Below, piece after piece: positions 24,006 to 34,932 of a DNA stretch of 64,000 nucleotides. Source of the DNA: Rhodocollybia butyracea (lineage: Eukaryota; Basidiomycota; Agaricomycetes; Agaricales; Omphalotaceae); contig JADNRY010000185.1 in NCBI GenBank assembly GCA_015501585.1, forward strand, positions 1 to 64,000, in the 5' to 3' direction. The translations under genes and the position numbers were made by a program. A model generated the notes under the pieces. That model saw only the letters and a list, made by a program, of their open reading frames with translations. It was not told the origin of the DNA and made no database searches. Position 1 is the stretch's first letter. Every line of letters begins with the position of its first letter.

Positions 24006-24743
24006 ATGGTGTCAATGTTTGACTCCCCTACTACTCGCGATCTTAGCAGCCGAATCTCCAAAGGCATCCAAATCCAGGAGGCCCGCTCATACTATGGATT
24101 TCGGAATATGCGATCCAGTATTCATCTGGAGGCGTACTCCGATTACCTCAAACCTCAGTCCAACAACCCTTCACCCAGTCTTCAGACCAAGATGAGTTGG
24201 ATTCAAAGGCAGATCGTTGAACCAAGAACCAGATTCAGTAAACTTTTGCTAGTTGATGCCCTTGTTAGAGGGGTGTTCTGTGCCGGTACGCTTGCTGCAA
24301 TTGAATGGACAACGAGGGAAGATCCATCTGCCAACATATCTTCTGCCTTTCTCGAGATTACTCGAGACCTTCATCAGGACGTCATGTTCAATTCCTTGGT
24401 GTTCAGCTACCTTTGCAGACGCATCCACCCTTGCAGTCTAGCTGACATCGTCAAAGAGGCAGTTACGATCGAACAAGACTTTGTAAAAGGTACTTTCTAT
24501 GTGCGGTTACTTTCCGTGAATCTTACTTGTTTAACAGATAATATTGACATAGGATTGGATGTTAACCTCATCAACCAGCATATTGAATTCGCAGCCGATA
24601 GATTGATCATTGGGTTTGGAGGAACGGCCATATACAATTCCGCGACCGTGTTTTCATTCAAACCGTTGGAGTCATCGAACAATGCAAAGGCCCAGGTTGG
24701 TGTCGAAAAACCAACCAGCTCTCTTTCCACCGCATCCCTGTAA
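24006..24743 (+). pseudogene. Ribonucleotide reductase small-subunit (R2) relic
   Basis: The reading frame resembles the core of class Ia R2: QEARSYYGF, SSIHLEAYSDYL, VRGVFCAGTLAAIEW, ITRDLHQD and NQHIEFAADRLI align in order with family motifs. A 48-nt intron at 24490-24537 would restore the helix after TIEQDFVK. The N-terminal third, with the aspartate ligand, is missing. The ExxH ligand motif reads SSIH (Glu lost) and the EGLH motif has lost its Glu-Gly, although the radical-tyrosine position is kept. The C-terminal tail that docks to the large subunit is absent. Fungi can carry catalytically dead R2 paralogues (yeast Rnr4), but the missing ends favour a pseudogene. Several upstream bases keep the frame open, so the start is uncertain. 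Confidence 0.72.
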
Positions 24744-25100
24744 GTGTCTCTGTCTGGCTTTCACTTTTCAAGCATTTGACATGTCGTGTTAGGGTTTTCG
24801 ACGAGGATTTCTAGTGGGAAAAGAAGTGTTATACCTGAAAAAACTGTCTAACGTAGCTATTGTTGAATAATCGAGATTGGAAAGGGAAAAAATCCCACCG
24901 GCTACATATTGTAGGCGCATCGAAAACTCAACTACTTGGTAATATAATCAGCCATGAAACCTGTGATTAATCTACCGCAAGGCTCTGAAAGTGAACACCC
25001 GATCATCAGTATAAATGCCAGAAGGGCGTCCGGCTCACTTGAATATGCAGTCCGTTGTACAAATTGGAGGTTAAGAGGTTGACCATAGGCTCTTCCATTA

Positions 25101-25285
25101 TGGCCAGGTAGTGCAGTTGGTAACACGTCAGTAGCATGCCTTATGCGCATGCGCAGTGCCGCACGGGTTCAATTCCCGGTAAGGTCGTATAAGTAAGTTC
25201 AAATCGCCTTTTTGACACTCGGAAGGACATTTTTGTACAATACCAGTCAATCTGACTCCGGCGCTGATGGTTCCGCAGACTACAA
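25101..25285 (+). repeat. tRNA-derived SINE, copy 1
   Basis: The tRNA-like head tggccaggtagtgcagttgg and B box gggttcaattcccgg (ending about 25189) are followed by a body with cctttttgacactcggaagg and cagtcaatctgact. The same head and body recur at 25447-25682, so this is a composite element rather than a tRNA gene. From 24745 to 25100 I see no gene. Confidence 0.75.
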
Positions 25286-25446
25286 ACCCTTCCATTACGC
25301 CATATATATATGTTATCTAGCCATTGATGAGACGGATGGATCTACAGCACCTTAGCTGCGAGCTCGTCCACTCCTCTCCCAACAGTTCTGGCATTCAGCA
25401 CTTGGACCACGCCGTGTAATAAATTCTTCCTTCCTTCTTTCCATTA

Positions 25447-25682
25447 CAGCCTGGTAGTGCAGTTGGTAACACGTCAGTAGCATGCCTTATGCGCATGCGC
25501 AGTGCCGCACGGGTTCAATTCCCGGTAGGGTTGTATAGACGAGTTCAAATCACCTTTTTGACACTCGGAAGGTCACTTTGTAGGCTAGAATCTCGCATGA
25601 ATCAGTCTTTGCTACTTGAAAATAATCCCAGTCAATCTGACTCTGGCTTTCATGAGTCGCTGAACAGTTCTGCAGACTAGGA
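25447..25682 (+). repeat. tRNA-derived SINE, copy 2
   Basis: Head nearly identical to copy 1 for 85 bp, body more divergent and about 50 bp longer, ending with cagttctgcagacta. The head is more conserved than the body, as expected for Pol III-driven elements. Confidence 0.75.
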
Positions 25683-25905
25683 GCAAGGCGGCAAAAAGGG
25701 GATCTGCGCATGTATAATATCCCGAATTCGGGCTTAGTATTACAGGCACTCACTGTGATGGTAAAGCCTTCACGGTCTAGTAGTTGGCAGAATTGAGGTA
25801 TAAATCAGACCCAAACGCCAGCACCGGAGCCTCTGTGCTAACGGGCGCTTAAGGAAAGAAAACACTTAGGTTTTTGCAGTGTGCAGCGGGCCCTGAGGCC
25901 TATAC

Positions 25906-26155
25906 AATTTCATACCAAACATAGACCATGTAAACTGTAAAATGAGATGCTAACAAAGGTCAAATGACTGAAAGTGAATTCCAAAGGCCGTTGCGAATAA
26001 ACCCCTCCCTCCGGCGCTTAATTCAAGAACGCCCTCATTTTCCGCAACACTGACCGGCCCTTGGAGCGTCAAGAATTTCATACAAGTAATAGACCCCATA
26101 GCCTGCAAAATGAGATACTAACAAAGCTCAAACAACTGGATTTGAGATGCAAAGG
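25906..26155 (+). repeat. Direct repeat of about 80 bp, two copies
   Basis: 25906-25986 and 26079-26155 share aatttcatac, tagacc, aaaatgagat and ctaacaaag in the same order with about 75% identity. No coding signal was found. From 26160 to 26690 I see nothing supportable. Confidence 0.6.
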
Positions 26156-26688
26156 CGTAGAACCGCAGAAAGTAACCTATTCTCACGCCCCCCAAGCATA
26201 AACCTCAAATATCACGCACAGGCCCAACCTGCCTGTCCTAAAAATTTACAGAATACATGCCCAATCAAGGGCTATCAAACGAACCTTCACTTGAGTAAAT
26301 ACAAGCAAAAATGCTATGCAAGCGGAGTAAATGCTAACGGGGACCTGTTTTCACACGGTTTGGCACCATTTCAACTCTTATAGCGGAACCGCTTAGGCGT
26401 ATCAAAATCAAAGCAGCGGAGGTTGAAGCCAGGAGTCCAATGTGCAATCCAAGCACTCAACTTGAAAGGCCAGGGTCAAAAAACAAATTGCCAGGAGCGG
26501 AGCGGGAAGCGGACCCCGGGTTGATGCGCATCATCGGACCTAAGCGGTATCTCCGGAAATACAAATTTGTGGAAATTCAAAAGATTCCTTGAGGAACATA
26601 GCCAGTTGGGCTATCCAACGAATATAGAATGAAAGGGAACAGGTCAAAACTGCGCCTCAAGGAATGGGATTCATCGGCGCTTAAAAAA

Positions 26689-26713
26689 AGCGGCGTTTGA
26701 TACAAACGCCGCT
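26689..26713. repeat. Perfect 11-bp stem hairpin
   Basis: agcggcgtttg and caaacgccgct flank the loop ata, just after an A7 run and just before the TET/JBP fragment. It may mark the breakpoint where that fragment was joined. Confidence 0.55.
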
Positions 26714-26724
26714 CCGCATATAGG

Positions 26725-26865
26725 TAGGTCAAATTCGCAGAAGATCCTGAAGGATATGAACCCATGATGGCTGGGAAATCTACAGCGATCGAATGTTGGA
26801 TGGCTATGTTTTCTACGGTAGAGGAATTATGCGCACCGATAGAATTATTACATTGAGCGCTCCTC
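26725..26865 (+). pseudogene. Fragment of a TET/JBP-like oxygenase gene (C-terminal end)
   Basis: Encodes a peptide like EDPEGYEPMMAGKSTAI followed by MAMFSTVEELC. This matches the last 40 or so codons of the oxygenase gene ending at 47265 and of the inverted copy at 54822. No upstream catalytic part is present. It is a dead 3' fragment, evidence that the TET/JBP cassette has been copied at least three times in 64 kb. Confidence 0.65.
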
Positions 26866-27032
26866 TTGGTACATCGCTGGTAGTACGACGAGAAATTGTA
26901 AGCAGTGCCCAAGGGGCCACCTGTGGTATCAACTTAACACTGTTCATGCTCATAAGATCAAATTCAAGGCTTTTAAGACATTTGAGAGTAAGTAAGCTAG
27001 TGACAACACATGATATTAATATGGTAAATAGG

Positions 27033-28911
27033 TTAGAAATGACTGGTTTTTGTACGTCTCTTCAAAAACTCTTCTACAGTTTGGGAATCATGTCCAGATG
27101 TAATCAACTGTCCCCCCATATGGAGCTCGGGTCGCCAGACAAGGCTGGTGCTATACACTCCGACCGGGTACACAACTTCACCTTCTCGCCCTGCCCAGTC
27201 ATAGTCAATGAGTTGACATCCCCAATGGCTGTTTTCAGAACGCACAAAGACATTCGTGTCGCGAAGATCGCCGTGAACAAAGCCCAGTTCGTGAAATTGG
27301 CGTACCGCCTCTCTGACTGCGTCCTTGCAAGATGGCTCCAGATTGAGAAACTCATCGCACGGTTTCCATTCATCGTCCAATGTCTCCATTACCACCATCC
27401 ACCACCCGCCAACGAGATCAGCATGGCCCAATAGAGCTGGAGCCAGGTTAGATAGCGCTGCTGCGTTGTGTGCATCAACTCCATAGTGGCCGTGTCCGAA
27501 TTTAACAATGATCTTCCGGTTATCTTCTGTGCAAGCGGCGAAAACGAGTCGGATCTGGCTAATGCGCTTTGTATACTTAAATGAAATGGTGGTGCTGGAA
27601 GACGATTGATAGGAGCGAATATAGGGAAAAGTGACTTGGTCCGCATCAACGGCATGGTCGTTTGGGTTCTGGTACACGGCGTAAAGAGAGCGGAAGAGAC
27701 GCCGGAGCGCGGTCATGAATCTAATGAGATTCTCCATAGAAACAGTATCGAATTCGTTGAAATAAAGTGGTACACCAGCTGAAAGTGGTTCCACATACGG
27801 TTCTGTTGTACTCACAGCGCCTAGGGCTTGAACATTTGGACCTGCAAAACCGAAATCAGACAGAAGATTCACGAAAGGTTTACAGCTTACCATTGTGGAT
27901 GATGAGGAGTGAGGGAAGCCTGGTCTTTCGCCAATCACCCTTGAAAGCATCCTCGTTTAGTATGAGGCGCGTGCCCTCCAAGTAATAGAGGACGATCTCA
28001 AAGAGGGCGTCAGAGATACCCAGAGTGAGTTCTGGTTTGACTTCCACAAGTACGGGAGCGACCAGCAGCTCAATAACGTCTTTCAGATCTACGCCTCCGT
28101 CAGTTTCAAACTTACCAATTTTCTTCTTTGACACATTCAAACCATCGAGAAGTTCAGACAGCAGCTCGTGAAATTTAACCTCTCGCTTAGTTTCGTCAGA
28201 GAAATAACCGGAGAGTTCCGTTCTCCACCTGTAAGCCAGGGGGGCCAGATCGTGGTTGAGAGGTCCAGAGACGATATCCAGCTTGAATTGCGCGAATTCA
28301 CCTTGCAAGAGGGAGATTGGAACGGGATATAAGTTATCGGTTTTGGGCCTTCCAATTGCAAGGGGTGCTGTCAGGTTGTCCTTCATGAAGGTAGAAGCGT
28401 GGGCACCTGAGGAAGGGGACTTCTCGAGACGTAAGTCCGAAATGTTTTTCATCCTAATTTCAGTCAATTTATCCCGCTCCTCGTTCAGCTGTTGATACTT
28501 GGAACGAGGGACAAGAAAGACGGAGATTGACACCGGATCCTTGGGCGGAGTGGCAGCAGGAAGAGGGCCCGACTCCCAAACCTGCCAGTGGCCCATGTAA
28601 TATTCGACAGGTGGACGTTGGCTGACCCGATCCCAGAAAGTAGTGGCAGGCCCATAGAGAATCGAAGTGTTCGGCACCTACGGTAAATAGTGAGTAACCG
28701 AAAAAGATGGGAGCAAGTTGACGCAACGCACTAGCAGAATCCAATCAACGTAAAATTTGGGATAGTCTTTTCGAACGGGAGTAATAAAGGATTCCCAGTT
28801 ATCTCCCGTACCTCCATAATCGAAAATTACCGGTTTATTGAGATATTTGACCAGCTTGTCGCCCTCGATATCCGCGAACATGTATCTGAGCTCAGTCACA
28901 ACGTCCGTCAT
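27033..28911 (-). CDS. Kinase-like protein, Crinkler-associated fungal type (3 exons)
   Basis: Exons 28911-28732, 28677-27891 and 27841-27033 join to 591 codons. The introns are 54 and 49 nt, GTGCGT...TAG and GTAAGC...CAG, and keep one frame. The C-terminal 270 residues are a protein-kinase-like fold. A beta3-like lysine lies in IIVKFG, the catalytic loop reads VHGDLRDTNVFV (His near residue 512), and the metal-binding motif is LIDYDWAG in place of DFG. The tail YPVGVY...GHDSQTVEEFL is typical of kinase domains found in basidiomycete Crinkler-like proteins. The first 320 residues match nothing I recognise and may be the targeting/effector-header part. No signal peptide is seen. The start is the first in-frame ATG. 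Substrate and activity are unknown; it could be a pseudokinase, though the HxD and Asn are intact. Confidence 0.85.
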
Positions 28912-29214
28912 GGTGGTAAGAGTTTAAGCTTAGATGTTGTGAATTGAGATACGGTCCGGCCATTCCGCCAGCGCTACTGAATACCGAGGTACCCTCGGAA
29001 GATTGAGCGTTTAACTCTTTTCTCTTGAACCATCATCAGCGTACCATCCAACCCCAAAACTTCAAATCAATATGTACAATAACACCTGGGCTTTAACACC
29101 AGAAATGCCGCACCTTTGGATTTTTGCCTATCACTGCTACAGTGCGCGATGAGAACCAAATTTCTTTACTCTCAGCTTCTTTATTCTAGGGCTAACGACA
29201 TCTCACCTTATGCA

Positions 29215-30118
29215 CTGTGATATTGGCCAGAATCACGCCGATGACTGACTCGAGAACCCGATACTTGAAGCCTGTCGCAGTCTTCATAACCTTTACCGTG
29301 AGACCAGTCGTACGACGAATCAGGATTAAAAGGTGACAACATTGAGAACTCGTACAGGTGCGAAAATTTTCAGTAATTGGAATATTTAAGAGCTCTAATT
29401 ATATGGATATATAGCTCGAACAATGGACCCAGCCATTCCGCACGCAGGAACGGAATCTCCTCCTCTACGCTGAGGAATTCCCTTCTCGTTTCTCCGAGGA
29501 CGGCCCAGAAATTCTACCGATCCCTCGAGGAAGATCTTCGGGAGGTGCCGCAAACACTAAAACCATTGTTTCCGCAACTATCAACGCGGGCGCAGCCAAA
29601 CCCGAAAGGATTTGAGCTTGGATGATGATGACGTTCCGCAGGAACTGTGGCAGCAAAAAAATGGCTACAGCACCTGCTTCTCGTCATAATGTGTCACACT
29701 GCGTCCCTTCATCATCCCATTCCACCCCGCTGTTCCACCTGCTTCATTCTCCTCCACCTCCGGCTGTCTCCTTCTCATTCCCCACCTCGAATCTCGGCGT
29801 TCATCTCGGCGCTCATGGTATCGTTCGTGATATGCGAGTTGGCGAGCTAGCCTTACGAATAGGCCACCCAGCTGATCCGAGCGCCGCTGCACCGAAATTA
29901 TTCGTCGGCGATACCAGGTCGTCGTCCTCAGGTACTTTTCTCAATCATATTCGGCTAGCACCCACCGGCCAAGAGTCATGTCCATACCAACTCAAGGACG
30001 GAGATCTGCTGCAGATGGGCGTGTATTATCAGGGTGGGAGCGAGGAAGAATTTAAAATTAGGGGTTGGCTAGGTCGCGCGTGGTAGAGTAGAGGGACCAA
30101 GTTCAAGTTAGTGCATTA
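29215..30118 (+). pseudogene. FHA-domain relic, truncated copy of an FHA-RING protein
   Basis: Around 29860-30050 the plus strand encodes KLFVGDTRSSSSGTFLNH, then CPYQLKDGDLLQMGV. This is the SSGTFLN...DGD core of FHA phosphothreonine-binding domains in basidiomycete Dma1-like ubiquitin ligases. The upstream 29215-29600 is homologous to 49080-49480, so both are copies of one gene. Copy A has frame breaks upstream and stops abruptly at 30118, where a dispersed terminal-repeat-like sequence begins; no RING part follows. The neighbouring gap 28912-29214 holds no other gene. Confidence 0.7.
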
Positions 30119-30165
30119 CTAGCTGTATACGGACCCAGCGAACATGTGCTCGCCAACCCCGTATA
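30119..30165 (-). repeat. Dispersed 45-bp end motif (reverse orientation)
   Basis: Reads ctagctgtatacgg then cagcgaacatgtgctcgcc and ccccgtata. It is homologous, in reverse, to 37537-37581 and 50913-50960, and in the same orientation to 37154-37198. It starts exactly where the FHA relic loses homology with its 49-kb copy, as expected for the end of an inserted element. From 30170 to 30920 I see no gene, only a pyrimidine-rich tract near 30250-30300. Confidence 0.65.
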
Positions 30166-30923
30166 TCTCTAGAGATGAAGGAGTCGGTTGAGGCGTTGAG
30201 GGCAAGTTTGGTGGAGGGGGTGGGGAGCATTGATGGAAGTGGTGCGGTGAGTTGTTTTTTTTCGGTTTTCTTTTCTTCTTTTTTCTTCTTCCAGTATAAT
30301 AATCTTTTCTTTTGAAACAGGCTCATACCACTGGCGCCGAAGGATATCAACGCCAGGATGTTGTTGATTCTCGTTCCCAGGGTCAGTGGGGGCGTTAACC
30401 CAGCGAAAGAGAAGACGGACACGATGATGGCATGGAGAAGAAAGAAACCCACGTTGGGGGCAAAGACCTTTGTTCTAGTTTCTTTCTTTCTTATATGTTT
30501 TCTACTCCAGGATACAATCTGATTTTATCTACCTTTGCTTCAATAGGACCTATTATCTCTCCTAGTGGTCTTGGATCGTTGTTCTCAATTTCTTTTTCTC
30601 TTCTCTGCTTAACATTGCCACACTATATTTATAGTCTATACTTTCAGTCTGCATCTGTACGTGGTCATCTGCTGCTTTGTTCCAGCATGCCCTCTTGTGA
30701 ACAAACATTTGTATTAGATGTAAAGTTTTTCATGGTGTCCATTGCATAGAATCCTGCAATGAATATAATATATCAACATACCATGTTGGAAGCATTGATG
30801 TGCTAGAGGGAGATACTCTTTAATCCATCGCATTATTCATCAGGAATCAACGAACATTGTTAGGGATTCATATCAGCTATATGTATATACTTTTGGCAGC
30901 CTAGTGGGCATAAGACAAACTAC

Positions 30924-32645
30924 TCAAAGCCACAGTGTTTTTCCAGACATTTGGATAACAACCATCATTCCGTTCTGCTCGATAGGCTCCAGCGAACGAT
31001 AGACGCCGGAAGCTTCCACTTCCGATCGATACAGGAATGTCATTGTGAACACTCTCAAGCAGTCAACCTCGAATGCAGACGTCCCTACGGTATGGAGCTG
31101 GGCAGGACTCCATCGAGATTGGATCATCTCCACGACTGACAGGTCTTTAAAAACCAGTGTAGCAAGATTCAACAGCCTTAGGGAACGCAGTCGTGGAATG
31201 ATACGGGCTCCGTGCAGAAGCAGAGGGCTAGTGCGGTGTGCATGGAGGCTGTCTACAAATTCCGATGATATGGGACTGCGTATCGGGGATATACCGTAGT
31301 CGTCAACAGTGAAATCTTGGAGAGTGGGGAGAAGGACAAGGATTTCAACAAGGTTGACATCGGAGATGGATAAGCGTTGAATGGAAAATGTGGTCAATTG
31401 GAAAGACGACTGTAGGACAAACGCCCTGAAAGGCCCCCAGCTACTCCACCTAGTCTCTTCGGCATCTGAATCATCTGAGTCATCTAGTAGATTGTCCTCA
31501 AAATATACTCCATGATTGTCAGTTGGGCCAGATCCAGGTTTATCGTAAACCAAATGGAGCACCTTCAACGAGGGAAGCCTGAGGATGGGAAATACCGGGT
31601 TCGGGGAATCGTATGAATCTTCCCATTCGTCATGATGGCCTACAGTCAATATTTCTAGCTTGGAAGAGTAGGCGATTGGCGTGGGTGCTACAACATCGCC
31701 ATAAAGCAAAGATTCTGTTAGACCTAGAGAAAAAAGGTTGGGGAATCTATCAAATATGTCCTGGATGTCAATTCGATTGTGATTCTCAATGTTCCTGCGA
31801 GAAATAACGAAGCGACCTGGCAGATTCAGCATTTGGAGATTTGGTGCTGTATTAATAAATGGAATAAGATCCCTATTGAGATCCCTATTAAATGCAGACC
31901 CAAGCATGCGCAGCTTCCTCAGAACAGGGAATGAAACTGATGGAATACCAGCACGGTCCAGAAGGACTCCAATGCCATAGTCCTCACAATAAAAGGACAG
32001 GCACTGCCAGTGGACTATCCGCCCAAAAAATTGCTTCAACAGCGGGTGAAGTGCACTTTCATCTGTCAAAGCGTTTGCAACTAGATCAAGGTTGAGCGTC
32101 ATTGGATTTCGTTGGGACCGATCGAGGAAATGGGACAGGAGAGCAAATATCCCTGTATCCTCATTTTCCCAGCTGTCACCTTCTTGGCCGTCCCAATTGT
32201 CATCTTCCTGGAATTCCCAATATAACGATATTCGGGACCATATCACAGGTGTAGAAAGCGCATTTTGCCGCCAGCGTGAGCAGACAGAGCTAACGACCAT
32301 TGCAGGTTTACTCCTGACAGCCTGAGCATCGGGCGTGGGGTGCCTAGATTTGAGATCAAAAGCCCGAAAGCTGTTCATATCACAGGAATCGTCAAGAATT
32401 TGTCGTAAAATCTCATTGGGAATTTTGTGAAATGGTGAATCGAGAGACTGTAGTTGAGCCGCATAGCGCTCCAAACATTCCTTTTCCTTTAGAAGGCGGC
32501 AGATTTCTGCTTCATAGTCCTCAAGGTCTAGTTCGATGTTTCGGCGAACCGAGGCGACTTGTTCTGGTTGAAAAGATGTCTGGAATTTGTCGCCAGTTAC
32601 ACGAGGAATGAAGGTGTTTCCACCGCAAGAAGAACAGAGAGGCAT
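30924..32645 (-). CDS. F-box domain protein, single exon
   Basis: 573 codons from the ATG at 32645 to the stop at 30924, uninterrupted. An N-terminal CSSCGG is followed by a short charged coiled coil (about residues 30-68). An F-box then spans about residues 70-135: FHKIPNEILRQILDDSC ... VSSVCSRWRQNALSTPVIW. The rest is leucine-rich with repeated LP.L..L patterns, as in the substrate-binding part of many agaric F-box proteins. By family knowledge it would bind Skp1 in an SCF ubiquitin ligase and recruit a target; the target is unknown. An acidic stretch DDSDDSDAEE lies in the C-terminal half. No introns, no frameshift, so it looks intact. The frame extends two codons upstream through TTG, but the ATG is the natural start. 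Confidence 0.9.
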   Translation of the reverse strand: MPLCSSCGGNTFIPRVTGDKFQTSFQPEQVASVRRNIELDLEDYEAEICRLLKEKECLERYAAQLQSLDSPFHKIPNEILRQILDDSCDMNSFRAFDLKSRHPTPDAQAVRSKPAMVVSSVCSRWRQNALSTPVIWSRISLYWEFQEDDNWDGQEGDSWENEDTGIFALLSHFLDRSQRNPMTLNLDLVANALTDESALHPLLKQFFGRIVHWQCLSFYCEDYGIGVLLDRAGIPSVSFPVLRKLRMLGSAFNRDLNRDLIPFINTAPNLQMLNLPGRFVISRRNIENHNRIDIQDIFDRFPNLFSLGLTESLLYGDVVAPTPIAYSSKLEILTVGHHDEWEDSYDSPNPVFPILRLPSLKVLHLVYDKPGSGPTDNHGVYFEDNLLDDSDDSDAEETRWSSWGPFRAFVLQSSFQLTTFSIQRLSISDVNLVEILVLLPTLQDFTVDDYGISPIRSPISSEFVDSLHAHRTSPLLLHGARIIPRLRSLRLLNLATLVFKDLSVVEMIQSRWSPAQLHTVGTSAFEVDCLRVFTMTFLYRSEVEASGVYRSLEPIEQNGMMVVIQMSGKTLWL

Positions 32646-32877
32646 AATCAAAGCGTAGAGAAGAAGACGTAAGAGTATTTAGACGCTCAAATCTTATTCG
32701 GTGGACTTGAAACCTGTTGAATGTATTGAACGCAGGTCCGTACAACCTTTTATCTAGATAGAATTCACTCTATAATCTCGCGAGGAAATGAAAACACATA
32801 TATATAATGAACAACTGCAGTACATGGAGGCAATTTAGTTTGACAAAACGCTAATAGACTGAACTGAAAGCACTGGA

Positions 32878-34531
32878 CATTTTAGAAGAGGGATACGATG
32901 TACTAGCAAAGACGGGCTCTGGAAGTCCTCCATGTTGTTTCGCCGGGTGAGTTACGGTGCAAAGTTATCATCGTTGTTGAAAAGGGGTCTCGGCATGTTC
33001 GCATCACTTATGCGGACTATACGTGTTGTTCATTATCTTCACAACGTTCGTAGAGCCAAAAAACGGTTTACCTGACGATTTCCTCTCCTTTCTTCCTTCT
33101 TCGGCGCATCCGCCTCCCCACCAACATCCGTAGTGACAACGCGGAGCTTCTTCACAAGATGCTTTCCCAATAAGCGTAACGATCGGTGCGAGAGCCGCAG
33201 AATTGATGATAGTAAACTTAGCCCCATCTCCAGCGCGCGAGCACCTCGGCCGATATGTTGGACGCCACTGCTCGGTCGTTGAGGAGCGGAACAGAGGGCA
33301 TAAACAAGGAGCGAACGAAGTCAGAAGGTTGTTACATCTCCGAAGGGTAGCTTGGGAAGGTAGTTAAAGGGTTTTCGTGAACAAGGAACAGGGAAGGGGA
33401 TCTCTGAGCGTGAGTACAGGAGGTAGTCGATGATTCCATCTACGGTGTGGGTGCTGAAGTTTGTGCATACCGCGAGAACTGTAGGAGGTAGAATGAGTCC
33501 GTTCACTTCGGCGTTGACAGGGCGGGGAAGGGGCCGCGATACCTACAGATGTATCCCAGAGTATAAAACACCAAGGACGTAGATACTTTGGCGACCAAAA
33601 TATCTGAGATCCCGAGAACTTAAGCTGAACGTGTCTTCAAAGCAAGGAGAGCATTCCCCGTGCTCGTCATGCGTAGTAGACGTGCAATTACTACACAACA
33701 TGCGGGTCATGCTCTAGATGGATAGATGAGTGAAAGGCGGATAGCACGACTAGGAAGAGAAGATGAATGTCAGGATCACCAGGCAACACGAAGCCAGTAG
33801 ACATATGTCTGATATGCTGTAGCGAGCGTAGATTTTGAATTTGTTGGATCACAACACTTCAGTGAAACGGATGGTTGTAATGCATGTTCGCAAACAGCAC
33901 CGTAATTGCTACCGCTAGCGTGGTAGGGGAAGTAACTGCTGACAAGACAACATGAGCGAAATCGGAAAATAAGGATGCGCGAAGGGGAGATACGTACCTC
34001 GTCGTGAACATGGTAGTGTTCTCAGCGAAAAGATCGATGATCCGGAGGAAAGAGATCTGTGAAAAGGTCAGAGCAAGGTAAACTAATGTTACTGGATAGA
34101 GAACGTACTATTGACGTTGCGAAAAACACTATGTAATACATATCCAGTCGAATAAAGTTACTCTGACCGTGCTTGCCGACATAAGTTCGCCAATTGAGAG
34201 TCGAAATAACATTAGTCTTGACACGCGGGCGTGCAGGACGGCACTGCCATGTGGTCAATAGAGCTGAAGTAGTATTCTTGGAGCCAGAATTCTCGAGAGC
34301 GACAAACAGTCTTGTTAAGACCAGGTTTAGAGCAACCGCACAGTGTCTAGGGCTAGATCTGTACATTACACGGAATGCATAGGGCACGAAAGATGTTTTT
34401 CTTGTGCTCGATGTGGCTATCGTAGTGAATGAGAACTGTTGACCGCATGTGAAAAAATAATTGAGAATCAAAGCGAGTAACTCACCTTGCCAGATATCGA
34501 GCAGCTCATACCAAATCCATATTAATTCCAT
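32878..34531 (-). other. Unresolved region with scattered exon-like frames and a helicase-like scrap
   Basis: On the plus strand 32886-32935 encodes GYDVLAKTGSG, like the Walker A region of DEAD/RecQ helicases but ending in Ser instead of Lys; nothing downstream supports a helicase. On the minus strand an ATG at 34531 opens MELIWIWYELLDIWQ. A good 5' splice site follows at 34485 and several plausible GT...AG pairs lie down to about 33950. No single spliced frame gives a recognisable protein. Minus frames at 33039-33227 and 33321-33506 could be later exons. I regard the region as a decayed or undecodable gene. Confidence 0.25.
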
Positions 34532-34599
34532 TCCTAGTTATCATACGGTCACGCCCCTCGTCAAAGCTTCAAAGTCAGGAAATCAATATTTCAATCCTG

Positions 34600-34932
34600 G
34601 GTTACACGAAAGCTGCATGAGAGCATCAATTGTTCATCATGCAAGAAAAACCCAGCAGAAGTTGCAGGCTACCCAGCCGGAAATTGGCAGTTGAAATGTA
34701 AGCTGGAGATATACCAATTGCATTAGCTGAGGAAGTGGAATCATCATGGTCTGAAGGCAAAGTACGAGATCTAAGCGCCCGCCTAACATCGGCGCTTGTT
34801 TCTACGATCGAAGACCTTTCAAGTTCTACGTCCCTGCGTCCTGCGCAAATGCATGGGCTGGTTAGCCAACTGGAGCGTATGTGTAAGATCAACTTGAATT
34901 CTCAACATATTAGAAGCAAGCTGGAAATCTAG
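34600..34932 (+). CDS. Possible 3' exons of an unknown gene
   Basis: A plus-strand frame containing CSSCKKNPAEVAGYP continues across a possible short intron (gtaagc...ttag, about 34698-34727) into EEVESSWSEGKVRDLSARLT and an amphipathic helical tail ending at 34932. I found no start codon and no upstream exon. It shows a CxxC pair and a possible coiled coil but no recognised family. A minus-strand alternative starting at 35317 (MEKLKRECDNGS, with a donor at 35175) cannot be excluded. From 35320 to 37150 I see no supported gene. Confidence 0.22.

Noticed and set aside
26793..27434. 213-codon plus-strand frame
   Set aside because: Antisense to the last exon of the kinase gene; starts inside the oxygenase scrap and shows no domain.
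31613..32325. Plus-strand frames inside the F-box gene
   Set aside because: Antisense shadows of a long intact coding sequence; no domain content.
32886..32935. RecQ/DEAD helicase gene
   Set aside because: Only an 11-residue Walker-A-like match with the catalytic Lys replaced by Ser; no downstream helicase motifs.
34022..34531. Pheromone receptor or other GPCR on the minus strand
   Set aside because: Some hydrophobic stretches and splice-like sites, but no consistent set of seven helices in any spliced frame.
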